Positions 18,806-27,474 of a stretch of DNA of 47,793 nt are shown in pieces. Position numbers and translations under genes: made by a program. Every line of letters begins with the position of its first letter. The first letter of the stretch is position 1. Under the pieces are notes generated by a model that had not been told where the DNA came from, made no database searches, and was given only the letters and a program-made list of their open reading frames with translations. Source of the stretch: Acidobacteriota bacterium (GTDB lineage: Bacteria > Acidobacteriota > Thermoanaerobaculia > Thermoanaerobaculales > Thermoanaerobaculaceae); the NCBI GenBank assembly GCA_003158745.1, contig PMLC01000037.1, forward strand, positions 6,220 through 54,012, read 5' to 3'.

Positions 18806-19353
18806 TCCCGCTGCGCCGCGGGCGCGTACCACGGCGCGAGCGCCGTCAGCACCGCCTGAACATAGGCATCGGCACGGTTGACGACGCCGGCGGTGAGAAC
18901 CCCGAACGCGCCCTGGCGCGAGCGCACATCGTGCTCGGCGGCCCAGCGGTCGACTACCGCGGCGAGGTCTTCCCCGTCGAGCACGGCCGCGGCGACCGGC
19001 CCGGGGAGGAGGATCCCGGCGCTCGAGCCGACCCCCTCGCGGGTACCGTCCCATGCAACCGCCCAGTTGCGCAGCACCATCTGGAGCGGATCGCTGCCCA
19101 GCACCTCGACGCCCCCTTCGAGGCCGAGGGCGATATCCGCTCTGGGCACCGAGCCGAGCGCCGCACGGGATCGGGCACGAGCCCCCGAGAGCGTGGCCTG
19201 AGTCGAGAGGGGGGTGTCGGCCTGCCCGCTCGCCACATCCACCGGCAGCAACTCGACCGCCGCGTCGGGCCACGGCACAGCCGCGAGACGCTCCAGCGCC
19301 GCGCGAACGCCGGCGAGCTTCGGCTCGCGCCTCGACCCAACCGCGATCCTCAT
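18802..19353 (-). CDS. DUF84 NTP phosphatase (inosine/xanthosine triphosphatase-like)
   Basis: 183 residues from the ATG at 19353 (MRIAVGSRREPKLAGVRAAL), which overlaps the stop of nth (ATGA). The family pattern is visible: VGS-x-x-x-PK at the start, VDVASGQADTPLSTQATLSGARARSRAAL in place of the usual VxSGVxxQP segment, DIALGLEGGVE and RQGAFGVLTAGVVNRADAYVQAVLTAL. Members (YjjX) hydrolyse non-canonical ITP and XTP and so sanitise the nucleotide pool. Next to endonuclease III this would put two DNA-quality functions in one transcript. Confidence 0.88.
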   Translation of the reverse strand: MRIAVGSRREPKLAGVRAALERLAAVPWPDAAVELLPVDVASGQADTPLSTQATLSGARARSRAALGSVPRADIALGLEGGVEVLGSDPLQMVLRNWAVAWDGTREGVGSSAGILLPGPVAAAVLDGEDLAAVVDRWAAEHDVRSRQGAFGVLTAGVVNRADAYVQAVLTALAPWYAPAAQRE

Positions 19354-19979
19354 ACGTCGATCCGTGGGCAGGTCGGCATAAGAGGGCAGGCGTCGCACTC
19401 AGGCTTGCGTGCGTGGCACACGCGCCGTCCGTGCCGGATAAGTCTGTGCCCGAGCGGCACCCAAGTCGCCGGCGGGAACAGCTCCATGAGGTCGCGCTCG
19501 ATCTTCTCCGGGTCCTCCTCCGCGGAGAGCCCGAGGCGCCGCGCGAGCCGTGCCACATGTGTGTCCACGACCACGCCCGTCGACATCCCGAACGCGGTGC
19601 CGAGGACCACGTTGGCCGTCTTGCGTCCCACGCCAGGCAGGTTCCTGAGGTTCCCCATGGAAGCCGGGATCTCGCCCCCGTGGCGCTCGACCACCGCGCA
19701 CGCCATCCCGAGCAGCGATTTCGCCTTGTTGCGGAAGAACCCCGTCGAGCGGATCAGCGCCTCGAGCTCCGCCTGGTCCGCGCGCGCCAGGGCTCTAGGA
19801 TCGGGGAACCGCTCGAATAGCGACGGCGTGACAGTGTTCACCCGCGCGTCGGTGCACTGTGCGGAGAGGATTGTGGCAACCAGAAGCTCGTAGGGGCTGC
19901 GGAAATCGAGCTCGCACGTCGCGTCGGGATAGGCGGCGGCGAGAGCCGTCTCGATCGCTGCGGCGCGCGCTGCCGACAT
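19350..19979 (-). CDS. nth: Endonuclease III (DNA glycosylase/AP lyase)
   Basis: 209 residues from the ATG at 19979, preceded by AGGGGA; longer in-frame extensions run through non-coding-looking text. It contains LLVATILSAQCTDARVN, the helix-hairpin-helix LPGVGRKTANVVLG with the catalytic Lys, and VDTHVARLARRLGL with the catalytic Asp. The C-terminal [4Fe-4S] cluster motif has the classic spacing C-x6-C-x2-C-x5-C (CHARKPECDACPLMPTC). It removes oxidised pyrimidines in base-excision repair. It is followed by the overlapping DUF84 NTP phosphatase gene. Confidence 0.98.
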   Translation of the reverse strand: MSAARAAAIETALAAAYPDATCELDFRSPYELLVATILSAQCTDARVNTVTPSLFERFPDPRALARADQAELEALIRSTGFFRNKAKSLLGMACAVVERHGGEIPASMGNLRNLPGVGRKTANVVLGTAFGMSTGVVVDTHVARLARRLGLSAEEDPEKIERDLMELFPPATWVPLGHRLIRHGRRVCHARKPECDACPLMPTCPRIDV

Positions 19980-20002
19980 TCCCCTGGCCGCCGGCCTGCG
20001 GT

Positions 20003-20707
20003 TCACGGTACGGCGTCCCTGGGCGCCGGAGTCGGGAACAGGCGCGACTGGGTTGCGTTCACGAGGCCGCCCGAGATGACCATGCGGAGCGCCTCCTCCA
20101 CCGTGAGGTCCGTCTCCTTGACCGAGGCGGCCGGGTAGACGAGGAAGAAGCCGGTGGTGGGGTTCGGAGTGGTCGGCATGAAAACCGTAACCACACGCCT
20201 CGGCCCGGCCGAGGTTTGCTCGTCGAACTCCCCGGTCACGAACGCCACCCCCCACACGTCGGCAGCAGGAAACGGGACCAGCACAACCCGACGGAAGCTC
20301 TTCGAGCGGTTGGAGGCGAACGCCCGCGTGACCTCGCGCGTTCCTGTGTAGACGGCCCGCAGCACAGGGATGCGTGCAAAGACCTTTTCGCCCCAATGCA
20401 GCACGCGTCGCCCGAGCACGTTGTGCGCGAGGACGCCGAGCAGGAAGACGCCGATAACGAAGATCGCCGCTCCGAAGCCGGGCACGATGCGGTCGAACAG
20501 CCGCTGGCTGATCGGGTCGGCCCAGCGGTCGATGAGGTCGAACATGAACCGCCCGAAGAACATCGTCACGACCAGGGGAAACGACACCAACAAGCCCGTG
20601 ACGAAGCGGCTTCGCAGAAAGCCGAAGAGCGTCGTCTTCTTGCCGGGCTCCGGCCGGCGGATCGGGAGTCCCATCGTCTCGGAGAGGAACTTCGGCGCTT
20701 CGTCCAT
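20003..20707 (-). CDS. DUF502 family membrane protein
   Basis: 234 residues. Two N-terminal TM segments (about 31-55, FVTGLLVSFPLVVTMFFGRF, and about 76-97, GFGAAIFVIGVFLLGVLAHNVLG) precede a beta-rich domain with the family signature VFMPTTPNPTTGFFLVYPAASVKETDLTVEEALRMVISGG. DUF502 proteins are widespread and have no settled role, although plant relatives (COV/LCV) affect vascular patterning and trafficking. The gene lies 23 nt upstream of nth on the same strand, so it may head that run. Confidence 0.93.
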   Translation of the reverse strand: MDEAPKFLSETMGLPIRRPEPGKKTTLFGFLRSRFVTGLLVSFPLVVTMFFGRFMFDLIDRWADPISQRLFDRIVPGFGAAIFVIGVFLLGVLAHNVLGRRVLHWGEKVFARIPVLRAVYTGTREVTRAFASNRSKSFRRVVLVPFPAADVWGVAFVTGEFDEQTSAGPRRVVTVFMPTTPNPTTGFFLVYPAASVKETDLTVEEALRMVISGGLVNATQSRLFPTPAPRDAVP

Positions 20708-20773
20708 CGTGTCGTTATTGTAGCGGCATCGGAGAAAGGGCGGAGGTGCGGGACGGTGTGGGTGAAAGGGAAG

Positions 20774-20829
20774 ACGGGAAAGGGCAAAGGGACTACGGTG
20801 TCTTCCCTTTGACCCTTGATGTTTCCCGT
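20774..20829. repeat. Intergenic purine/pyrimidine palindrome
   Basis: ACGGGAAAGGGCAAAGGGA (20774-20792) pairs, with small bulges, with TCCCTTTGACCCTTGATGTTTCCCGT ending at 20829. An alternative register pairs AAAGGGAAGAC (20765-20775) perfectly with GTCTTCCCTTT (20800-20810). It sits between the stop of the Cys-rich gene and the start of the DUF502 gene, so it could serve as a terminator-like or processing hairpin. It resembles the G-rich palindromes at 33757, 45797 and 47682 in style but not in exact sequence. Confidence 0.6.
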
Positions 20830-20847
20830 TTACCCCTGCATTTCAAC

Positions 20848-21309
20848 CTACGACTGCTTCGCGCCACCCTTCGCGTACGGGCACTTCCCGCCCATCCCCG
20901 CGTCGTGGGCGTCGGCGTTGCCCTTGCAGCAGCCCGTCATTTCGCCCCCCGCGGCCAACGCCGCGGCGTGCGCTTGGAGCTTCTTGACCAGCTCCGGGTT
21001 GGTCGCCGTGGCGGTGACCACGACCCCCGAGTTGGTCTTCTCGACCGTGCGGGTCACACCCTCGGACGCCAGAGGGCAGTCCTTGCAGCACGGCTTGTCC
21101 TTGGAGCAGGCGGCGGACATTTCCTGGATGATCGCGACGGCCTTTGGGTCCTTCGCCGTCATCGTCACCTTGACGCCGTTGTCGAGGTTCGTCACGGTGC
21201 GCTCGACGCCGACGGCCCTGCAGCAGGCCATCGGAGCCGCGGCGTCAGCCGCCATCACAGGCGCGGTGGCCAACACGGCCAGGGCGATCACGAGCAGAAA
21301 ACGCTTCAT
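20848..21309 (-). CDS. Exported Cys-rich protein with two internal repeats
   Basis: 153 residues from the ATG at 21309 with AAGGAG upstream. The signal peptide MKRFLLVIALAVLATAPVMA is followed by a duplicated module: VERTVTNLDNGVKVTMTAKD then VTRTVEKTNSGVVVTATATN, each leading into a helix (AVAIIQEMSAAC; LVKKLQAHAAAL). Cysteines are clustered: ACCR, CSKDKPCCKDC between the modules, GCCKGN, and a C-terminal CPYAKGG with His/Asp residues nearby. The repeat plus Cys/His clusters suggest periplasmic metal binding (copper or other soft metal); this is inference. I do not recognise a named family. A single gene with no metal transporter beside it. Confidence 0.85.
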   Translation of the reverse strand: MKRFLLVIALAVLATAPVMAADAAAPMACCRAVGVERTVTNLDNGVKVTMTAKDPKAVAIIQEMSAACSKDKPCCKDCPLASEGVTRTVEKTNSGVVVTATATNPELVKKLQAHAAALAAGGEMTGCCKGNADAHDAGMGGKCPYAKGGAKQS

Positions 21310-21428
21310 ACAGTTCTCCTTACGATTGTCCGTACTGCGGTTGATGTTCAAGCCCCGCCCCCGGGTCCGGTGGCGGCGCAGATGCAGCGGTGTCGGAAGC
21401 CGAGCCGGGAATCTGGGGAGGGGGAACG

Positions 21429-21503
21429 TGGAGGTGACGGGCGGAGTCGAACCGCCGAATGAGGGCTTTGCAGGCCCCTGCCTTACCACTTGGCTACGTC
21501 ACC
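21429..21503 (-). tRNA. tRNA-Cys (GCA)
   Basis: 75 nt including an encoded CCA. Acceptor GGTGACG (21503-21497) pairs with CGTCACC (21439-21433), discriminator T, then CCA. The D arm contains GCCAAGTGGTAAGGC, the anticodon loop CTGCAAA gives GCA, and the T arm is GGCGGTTCGACTCCGCC. No mismatches are seen in the stems. Confidence 0.97.
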
Positions 21504-21572
21504 GCGCGGGGAGTGTACCGGCAGCTCAGGGAGGGTGTCAACGAACCCGGCACGCTGCGCCCCACGTGAGCG

Positions 21573-22559
21573 CTACCGGTTGACCGCCCGCATCGCTCCT
21601 TCCGGGTAGCGCGCGCCGGCGGTCGCGCCCTTCGGCGCTGCCTCGTTCAGCTCTGCCAGCACCTTCGGAGCGAGACGGATCGCGGCCGCGCCGACGTTCT
21701 CTTCGAGGTACTTCAGACGCTTGGTGCCCGGGATTGGCACGACGTCATCCCCCCGCGCGAGCAACCAGGCGAGCGCGAGCTGTGCCGAGGTCACGCCGTA
21801 ACGGGATGCGATCTCCTCCACGCGCGCCGCCAGCTCGCGGTTCTTCGCGAAGTTCTCCGGCTCGAAACGCGGCGATGCGCTCCGGAAATCGCCCGCCGGG
21901 AGGTCCGCGGGAGTCCGGAACCGGCCGGTAAGAAAGCCGCGCCCGAGCGGGCTGTATGCGACGAAGCCGATCCCCAATTCGCGCACCGCAGGCAGGATCT
22001 CATCTTCGACATCGCGGGTCCACAGCGAGTACTCGGTCTGCAGCGCGCTGATCGGATACGTGGCGTGGGCGCGCCGGATCGTCGCGGGCGCCGCCTCAGA
22101 GAGACCCAGGAAGCGAACCTTGCCCAGATGCACCAGCTCCGCCATCGCGCCCACCGTGTCCTCGATCGGCACACAGGGGTCGACGCGGTGCTGGTAGTAC
22201 AGGTCGATGACGTCGACGCCCAGGCGCGACAGCGACGCGTCGCACGCCGCCCGCACATAGTCGGGACGCCCGTTGACGCCGACCCAGGTACCGTCGGCGC
22301 GCCGCTCGTTGCCGAACTTGGTGGCGAGCACGACCCCGGCGCGATTCTCCCTGATCGCCCGGCCGACCAGGCGCTCGTTGGTGAACGGCCCGTACATGTC
22401 GGCGGTGTCGAGGAGCGTTACCCCGAGGTCGAGTGCGCGGTGGATCGTGGCGATCGACTCACCCTCATCCGCCGGTCCGTAGAACTCGCTCATCCCCATG
22501 CAGCCGAGCCCGATCGCTGAGACCACCAACCCCTGTTTTCCAATCGCCCTCGTGTCCAT
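21573..22559 (-). CDS. Aldo/keto reductase
   Basis: 328 residues from the ATG at 22559 with AAGGAG upstream; the longer in-frame extension is not protein-like. It is a TIM-barrel AKR of the YajO/AKR13-like type: [18 protein letters not shown] (catalytic Asp and Tyr), LATKFG (Lys), DLYYQHRVD (His), and the NADPH-binding tail [19 protein letters not shown]. It reduces aldehydes or ketones with NADPH in the cytoplasm; substrate unknown. It is divergent from the second Spy-like gene, with 293 nt between them. Confidence 0.96.
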   Translation of the reverse strand: MDTRAIGKQGLVVSAIGLGCMGMSEFYGPADEGESIATIHRALDLGVTLLDTADMYGPFTNERLVGRAIRENRAGVVLATKFGNERRADGTWVGVNGRPDYVRAACDASLSRLGVDVIDLYYQHRVDPCVPIEDTVGAMAELVHLGKVRFLGLSEAAPATIRRAHATYPISALQTEYSLWTRDVEDEILPAVRELGIGFVAYSPLGRGFLTGRFRTPADLPAGDFRSASPRFEPENFAKNRELAARVEEIASRYGVTSAQLALAWLLARGDDVVPIPGTKRLKYLEENVGAAAIRLAPKVLAELNEAAPKGATAGARYPEGAMRAVNR

Positions 22560-22852
22560 GCCATTCTCCTTCTTCTGTGATGCTAGCGTTACTCTCTCAC
22601 ATGTGCCGGGACCGCGCGGCCGGGAAGGACCGCGGGAGCCGCGGCGCCCTCTGCCGAGGTTAAGGTGGAAGCAGGGTTCGCCATTCCCCGACCTGCGGCC
22701 GAAAAGGAGCTCGGCGGTTCGACGACGCTTCGGGCCGCACCACGGTTCACACAGGACCCGTGGTTGTCGCAATGGTTGTAACCGGTTCCCATCGTGGTGC
22801 ATCTTAGAGGTGTCTGGCGATCGAACGCCGGGCAGGAAGGCGGTATCCGACG

Positions 22853-23323
22853 ATGGGCAACGTGAGGCGCAGGTTGGTTGTCCTGTGGATCCTACTCGTC
22901 GCAAGTGCGGCGCTCCCGGGCCTGGCGCAAACGGCTGGCCCCATGCCCGGGCGGTGGAACCGTGGCGGCGACCCGATGCAGACGGCGATCGCAAAGCTCA
23001 ACCTCACCGACGAGCAGCAGACCAAGGTGAAGGCGATATCCGACCAGGAGACGGCGAAGATCGGGGTGCTGAGAGGCCAGATTCGCCCTGCGCACGACGC
23101 CCTCGACGCGGTCGCACAGGCCGAGAAGCCGGACCCGGCAACCGTCGGGAGGGCGTACCTGAACCTCAAGGCCATGGAGGAGGCGCTGCAGGCCGAATCG
23201 GCCAAGTTCCAGGACGCTGTCGCCGATGTCCTTACGAAAGAGCAGAAGGCGGAGTTCGAGACGTATCTCAGCGGCGCGAGGGACAACCGCATGCGCTGGG
23301 GCGGACCGCCGCGGACCAACTGA
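22853..23323 (+). CDS. Second Spy/CpxP-like periplasmic protein
   Basis: 156 residues. A signal peptide ([25 protein letters not shown]) is followed by a helical domain with [18 protein letters not shown] and [14 protein letters not shown], the two LTxEQ-type motifs of the Spy/CpxP/ZraP group, separated by a helical hairpin. The Met/Arg/Trp-rich termini ([20 protein letters not shown]) resemble Spy-like client- or metal-binding tails. It is distinct from the 8671-9168 protein and stands alone. A strong hairpin follows it. It may answer to the same envelope stress; a TGTAAC word at 22777-22782 recalls the -35 proposed for the sigma-factor operon, but the spacing differs. Confidence 0.85.
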   Translation: MGNVRRRLVVLWILLVASAALPGLAQTAGPMPGRWNRGGDPMQTAIAKLNLTDEQQTKVKAISDQETAKIGVLRGQIRPAHDALDAVAQAEKPDPATVGRAYLNLKAMEEALQAESAKFQDAVADVLTKEQKAEFETYLSGARDNRMRWGGPPRTN

Positions 23324-23354
23324 GCCGCATCGACTCTCGGAGGCTTGCATACGC

Positions 23355-23379
23355 GCCACGGCCGTTCGGCGGCCGTGGC
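23355..23379 (+). terminator. Hairpin terminator after the Spy-like gene
   Basis: GCCACGGCCG (23355-23364), loop TTCGG, CGGCCGTGGC (23370-23379): ten perfect base pairs, followed by TTCGCTTTCT. It lies between the convergent Spy-like and emrB genes and suits the plus-strand gene best; the T-run is interrupted. Confidence 0.7.
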
Positions 23380-23436
23380 TTCGCTTTCTCGGCGATTATC
23401 GGCTGTGGTGAGAGCCGTCCGGCCGTGCAGTGGCGT

Positions 23437-24987
23437 TCAGTGCGCGCCGGTGGGTGTCGTCCCGGTGTCGCCGGAGAGCGTGAAGATGAATGGGATGAAC
23501 AGAACGAACGCGACCGTGAGCATCCAAAAGACGTCCACGTACGCCTTGACGACCGCCTGCTGCTGGAGCTGGCCATACATCAGCCGCAGCGAAAGTTCAT
23601 GGGTCGTGACCGGGTCGAGCCCCGCCACCGGGAACAGCCCGTGCGTCGCAGCCGCCAGGCGCTCCTGGACTATCGGACTGAAGCTCGTAACATGATCGGT
23701 GAGCTGCGCCTGGTGAACCTGTGCGTGGCGCGCTAGCACCGTCGCCGACATCGCGATCCCCACCGAACCGCCCTCATTGCGCAACAGGTTGAACAGCCCG
23801 GTCGCGTTGCCGATCTGTTCCGGCGGCAGGTGCGAGAACGCCGAGGTCGAGATCGGTACGAACAGGAACCCGAGCCCAAACCCCTGCAGTAGGCGGGAGA
23901 ACGTCACGTAGGCGAAGCCTACGTTCAGGTCCACAGACTGCAGCAGCCAGATCGCGGCGATGTTGAACCCCGCGCCGACGAGCACCAGGAGGCGATTATC
24001 GACCCTGCCGATGAGGGCGCCTACAACTCCCATGGCGACCAGGGAGGCGATCCCGCCCGGCGAGATTACGAGCCCGGCCCAGGTTGCGGTGTAGTGCAGC
24101 ATGGTCTGGACGTACAGCGGCAACATCGTGAACGAGCCGAAAAGGCCGAACCCGAGAAGGAACATCAGTACCGTGGCAGAGGCGAACGAGCGGTTCTTGA
24201 ACACCCGCAGGTCCACGAGTGGCCGCTCGGCGGTGAGCGAGCGCCAGATGAAGAGGGCGATTCCGGCAACGGCCGCGAGTCCGAAGATCTTGATGAAGTT
24301 GCTGTCGAACCAGTCGTACCGCTGCCCGCGGTTGAGGAACACCTCGAGACTGCCGAGCCCGACGCAGATGAACAGGAAGCTCAGGACATCAACGCGACCC
24401 TTGGGGCGTGTGAGGTACACCGGGTCGGTGATATGCATCAGGCCGAGCACGATACCGAGGATGCCCACCGGGATGTTGATGTAGAAAACCCAGGGCCAGC
24501 CCCAGTTGTCGGTGATCCATCCGCCCAGCGTGGGTCCGATGATCGGGCCGAATACGACGCCTACCCCGAACAGCGCCATCGCCTTGCCGCGCTCCTCCCT
24601 GGGGAAGGCGTCGAGCAGGATCGCCTGCGACATCGGCACCATGGCGCCGCCGGCAAACCCTTGAATCACCCGCATCACTACGAGAAATGGCAGCGAAGGC
24701 GCCGCACCCGAGCCGAGCGAGGCGAGCGTGAACACTGTCAGGCACCAAAGGTAGAAACGTTTCCTTCCGTAGTAGTTGGCGATCCAACCCGTGATCGGCA
24801 GGATGACCGCGTTGGCGACCAGGTAGGAAGTGATCACCCAGGTGATCTCGTCGACGCCGGCGGAAAACGTCCCCTGCATGTGGGGCAACGAAACGTTGGC
24901 GACCGACGTGTCCACCACCTCCATCAGCGTTCCGAGCATGGAGGTGAACGCCATCAGGTACTTGTGGGCCGGGTGGTTCTTCTCCAT
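23437..24987 (-). CDS. emrB: EmrB/QacA-type MFS drug exporter (DHA2, 14 TM)
   Basis: 516 residues, the usual DHA2 length. It starts MEKNHPAHKYLMAFTSMLGT and shows motif D1 (LMEVVDTSVANVSLPHM), motif A (GWIANYYGRKRFYLWC) and motif C (GVVFGPIIGPTLGGWITDNWGW), followed by about ten further TM helices and a TM near the C-terminus. It uses the proton gradient to pass hydrophobic drugs to the periplasmic adaptor encoded just upstream (14-nt gap). With tolC and marR it completes an inducible tripartite pump. Confidence 0.97.
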   Translation of the reverse strand: MEKNHPAHKYLMAFTSMLGTLMEVVDTSVANVSLPHMQGTFSAGVDEITWVITSYLVANAVILPITGWIANYYGRKRFYLWCLTVFTLASLGSGAAPSLPFLVVMRVIQGFAGGAMVPMSQAILLDAFPREERGKAMALFGVGVVFGPIIGPTLGGWITDNWGWPWVFYINIPVGILGIVLGLMHITDPVYLTRPKGRVDVLSFLFICVGLGSLEVFLNRGQRYDWFDSNFIKIFGLAAVAGIALFIWRSLTAERPLVDLRVFKNRSFASATVLMFLLGFGLFGSFTMLPLYVQTMLHYTATWAGLVISPGGIASLVAMGVVGALIGRVDNRLLVLVGAGFNIAAIWLLQSVDLNVGFAYVTFSRLLQGFGLGFLFVPISTSAFSHLPPEQIGNATGLFNLLRNEGGSVGIAMSATVLARHAQVHQAQLTDHVTSFSPIVQERLAAATHGLFPVAGLDPVTTHELSLRLMYGQLQQQAVVKAYVDVFWMLTVAFVLFIPFIFTLSGDTGTTPTGAH

Positions 24988-25001
24988 CGCCCTCTCGGCC
25001 G

Positions 25002-26045
25002 TCAGCGCGTTACAACCGGCACCGTCGCCGGAGCCGACGTGGGCAGGGCGCGTTGCTGGGCGAGCGTGTCGACCTCGACATGGGCCGACAGGCCCAGCCT
25101 GAGCGAATGGTCCGCGTTGCTCGCCGGGTCGATCGCGATGCGCACGGGCAGGCGCTGGACGACCTTCACCCAGTTGCCGGTGGCATTCTCCGGGGGCAAC
25201 AGGGAGAACGCGGCGCCGGTCCCGGCGGAGAGGCTCTCGACCCAGCCGCGGTACTCACGATCACGGTCCACATCGGTGTGGAACGTGGCGGGCAGACCGA
25301 CGCGGATCCTGCGCAATTCGGTCTCCTTGAAGTTCGCCTCGATCCAGACGTGCTCGCCCTCGAGCGGGACGACGGCGCACAGCGGCTGGCCGGGCGCTAC
25401 GACCTGGCCTGGCTCCGCGCTCTTCCTGCTGACGAGGCCGTCGACCGGCGACGTGATGGTGCAGTAGGAACGGGTCAGTTCGGCGTTGGCGAGGCGGGTC
25501 TCCTGGAGCTTCACGCGTTGCTCGGCGACGGTGAGGTTGGCTTCCGCCACCGCGAGCGCCTTCTGCGAGGCGGCCGCGTCGGCGGAAGCGACCTGCTCGG
25601 CGGTGACCGCGTCGTCGTAACGCTGTTTGGGTGCGGAGTTGCGCTTGAACAGCTCGGAGAAGCGCTCCAGGTTGAGGCGCGCCAGCGCGAGTTTGCTCCC
25701 GTCGGCGTCCGTCTTGGCCCTGGCCTGGGCGATCTGCGCGCGGTTGGTCGCCGGCCCAAAGCGTGCTTCGTCGAGAGCCGCCTTCGCCTGCTCCACCTGC
25801 GCATCGTAGTCGCGGGGGTCGATCGTGGCGATCAGTTGGCCCCGCCTCACCGGTTGATTCTCCGTCACCTCGACCGTAGACAGCGTGCCGGCGATCCGCG
25901 ACGAGACCGAGAATACGTCGCCGGCCACGTATGCGTCCTCGGTGTTCGGGTGAACCTGGGAGTGCTGCCAGTACCGGTACCCGGCAACGGTGATTGCCGC
26001 CAGCACGAGCACGATGATTGCGAAGCTGATCCACTTTTTCAGCAT
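25002..26045 (-). CDS. emrA: EmrA-like membrane fusion protein (HlyD family)
   Basis: 347 residues. One N-terminal TM helix (ISFAIIVLVLAAITVAGYRYW) is followed by the biotinyl-lipoyl segment (HPNTEDAYVAGDVFSVSSRIAGTLSTVEVTENQPVRRGQLIATID), a long alpha-helical hairpin (about 80-200), the second lipoyl half (ITSPVDGLVSRKSAEPGQVV) and a beta-barrel with HVWIEANFKETELRRIRVG. This is the EmrA/VceA pattern. One base separates its ATG from the tolC stop, and GGAG sits within the end of tolC, so translation is coupled. It bridges EmrB to the outer-membrane channel. Confidence 0.96.
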   Translation of the reverse strand: MLKKWISFAIIVLVLAAITVAGYRYWQHSQVHPNTEDAYVAGDVFSVSSRIAGTLSTVEVTENQPVRRGQLIATIDPRDYDAQVEQAKAALDEARFGPATNRAQIAQARAKTDADGSKLALARLNLERFSELFKRNSAPKQRYDDAVTAEQVASADAAASQKALAVAEANLTVAEQRVKLQETRLANAELTRSYCTITSPVDGLVSRKSAEPGQVVAPGQPLCAVVPLEGEHVWIEANFKETELRRIRVGLPATFHTDVDRDREYRGWVESLSAGTGAAFSLLPPENATGNWVKVVQRLPVRIAIDPASNADHSLRLGLSAHVEVDTLAQQRALPTSAPATVPVVTR

Positions 26046-26046
26046 G

Positions 26047-27474
26047 TCAGCGCTCCTGTCCCTGAGTCCCGACGGCCGCGAAGAACGTCGGAAGATCCTC
26101 GCCGGCCACCGTGAGCAGCACGCCCTGCTTGAGGTAGGCGTTGTAGTGCTGGTTCACGAGAGAGAACCTGCTGTCCGCGAGGACCGACTCGGCGTCGAGC
26201 ACGTCGGTCGTCCTACCCAGTCCGGCTCTGTACTGGTCCTCCTCGATCCGGAGGTTCTCCTCGGCCGCCTTCACGTTGGTCTCGGCGGTAGATGCCTCCT
26301 GGATGGCCTGGGTGTAGTCCCGATAGGCCTGCTCGACCTGAACCTCCAGCTGGCGCTGGAGATCGGCGATCTCCTCCCTAGTCCTGGCGGCTGCAAAATC
26401 CGCTTCGCGCACGTTGGCCTGGCGCGCGCCGCCGTCGTATGCCTGCCACGACAAGCCGAGGAACAGCACGTTGGCGTGGGGGTAGATGAGGTACTCGTTC
26501 TGCTGGTAGGTGTGGGCGGCCTGGGCGAACAGGGTCGGGTAGCTCTCGCTCCGCCGTAGCGACACAACGTCCAGTTGCGTCTTCAGTCGTGCACGCAGCG
26601 CAAGCATCTGAGCGTTGTTGTTCGTAGCGCTTTTCTTCAGGTCGTCTGTCCCAGCGGGAAGAGTGGGCGGCGAGGGCAGCCGCTCGGGCAAGACGACTGG
26701 GTCGCTCGGCCTCCGGCCCATCAGGCGGTTGAGTTCCTGGGCGGCGACCACCTCGGCGTTGTCGACCTCGCCTCCCTGGTCCTGCACGAGACGCAGCCGA
26801 ACCTCTGTCGCGAGCAGATCGTTGCGGGCCACCACACCCTGGTCGAAGAGATCCTGTACCTCGCGCAAGTGGTCCTTGAGGGCTGCAATGCGCTGCGCCA
26901 CGACTTGCCTCTGGGCCTTGACCGCGAGGATGCGCAGGTATGTCGCGAGGCCTTCGAGCTGGCTCGACCTGACCTCGGCCTGGCCGCGGGCGGCGGTGGC
27001 GCCCTCCTGGTCCTTCGAGCTGGCGAGCCCGGATGCGCGCCGGCCGCCGTCCCAGAGCAGATAGCCGAGATCGAGCTCTCCGGTGAAGAAGTTCCGTTCC
27101 GTTTCCGGTGCGTGGAGTGCGCCGAATCGTGCGATGACCTCGTGGTCTCGCGCCTGGAAACCGGCCGCGAACGACGCTGTCGGGCGGTACATCGCCTCCG
27201 CGCGTTTTGTGCTCTCCTCCGCCGCTCCGATATCGAGCCTGGATGTCACGGCGGCGGTGGAGTGGGCCGCAATCTCCCGCAGGGCCTCGTCGAGGGTGAG
27301 AAGGGGGGGGCCTTGAGCTGGCGGCGCCTGTGCGGCTCCCGTGCTCGCAATAAGCAATGCTGCAAGCGCGGCTCGCGCCAGCGTCAGCCGGGCCGGTTCC
27401 GGCCGCCGGGCACGTCGATCTCTGTGAAGTTGAGGCATCTCGCCGTGTCCTCGTCGTCGGTCAATCGAGCTCAT
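26047..27474 (-). CDS. TolC-family outer-membrane efflux protein
   Basis: 475 residues from the ATG at 27474 (MSSIDRRRGHG), with AAAGGAACGG upstream inside the marR gene; an ATG at 27438 (MPQLHRDRR) is an alternative that gives a neater signal peptide ending near STGAAQA. Two OEP repeats of long helices and short strands are seen: LTLDEALREIAAHSTAAVTSRLDI, then TGELDLGYLLWDGG in the first half, and TQLDVVSLRRSESYPTLFAQ with LFLGLSWQAYDGG in the second. It forms the trimeric channel for the EmrAB pump. It overlaps the end of marR by 14 nt. Confidence 0.94.
   Translation of the reverse strand: MSSIDRRRGHGEMPQLHRDRRARRPEPARLTLARAALAALLIASTGAAQAPPAQGPPLLTLDEALREIAAHSTAAVTSRLDIGAAEESTKRAEAMYRPTASFAAGFQARDHEVIARFGALHAPETERNFFTGELDLGYLLWDGGRRASGLASSKDQEGATAARGQAEVRSSQLEGLATYLRILAVKAQRQVVAQRIAALKDHLREVQDLFDQGVVARNDLLATEVRLRLVQDQGGEVDNAEVVAAQELNRLMGRRPSDPVVLPERLPSPPTLPAGTDDLKKSATNNNAQMLALRARLKTQLDVVSLRRSESYPTLFAQAAHTYQQNEYLIYPHANVLFLGLSWQAYDGGARQANVREADFAAARTREEIADLQRQLEVQVEQAYRDYTQAIQEASTAETNVKAAEENLRIEEDQYRAGLGRTTDVLDAESVLADSRFSLVNQHYNAYLKQGVLLTVAGEDLPTFFAAVGTQGQER

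Noticed and set aside
18806-19558. N-terminal extension of the GT-C enzyme
   Set aside because: It overlaps the DUF84 gene and nth antiparallel frames with Arg/Gly-rich text; the GTG at 18805 forms a stop-start overlap with the previous gene.
19980-20396. N-terminal extension of endonuclease III
   Set aside because: It would overlap the DUF502 gene and is not protein-like; the ATG at 19979 has a ribosome site and gives the usual length.
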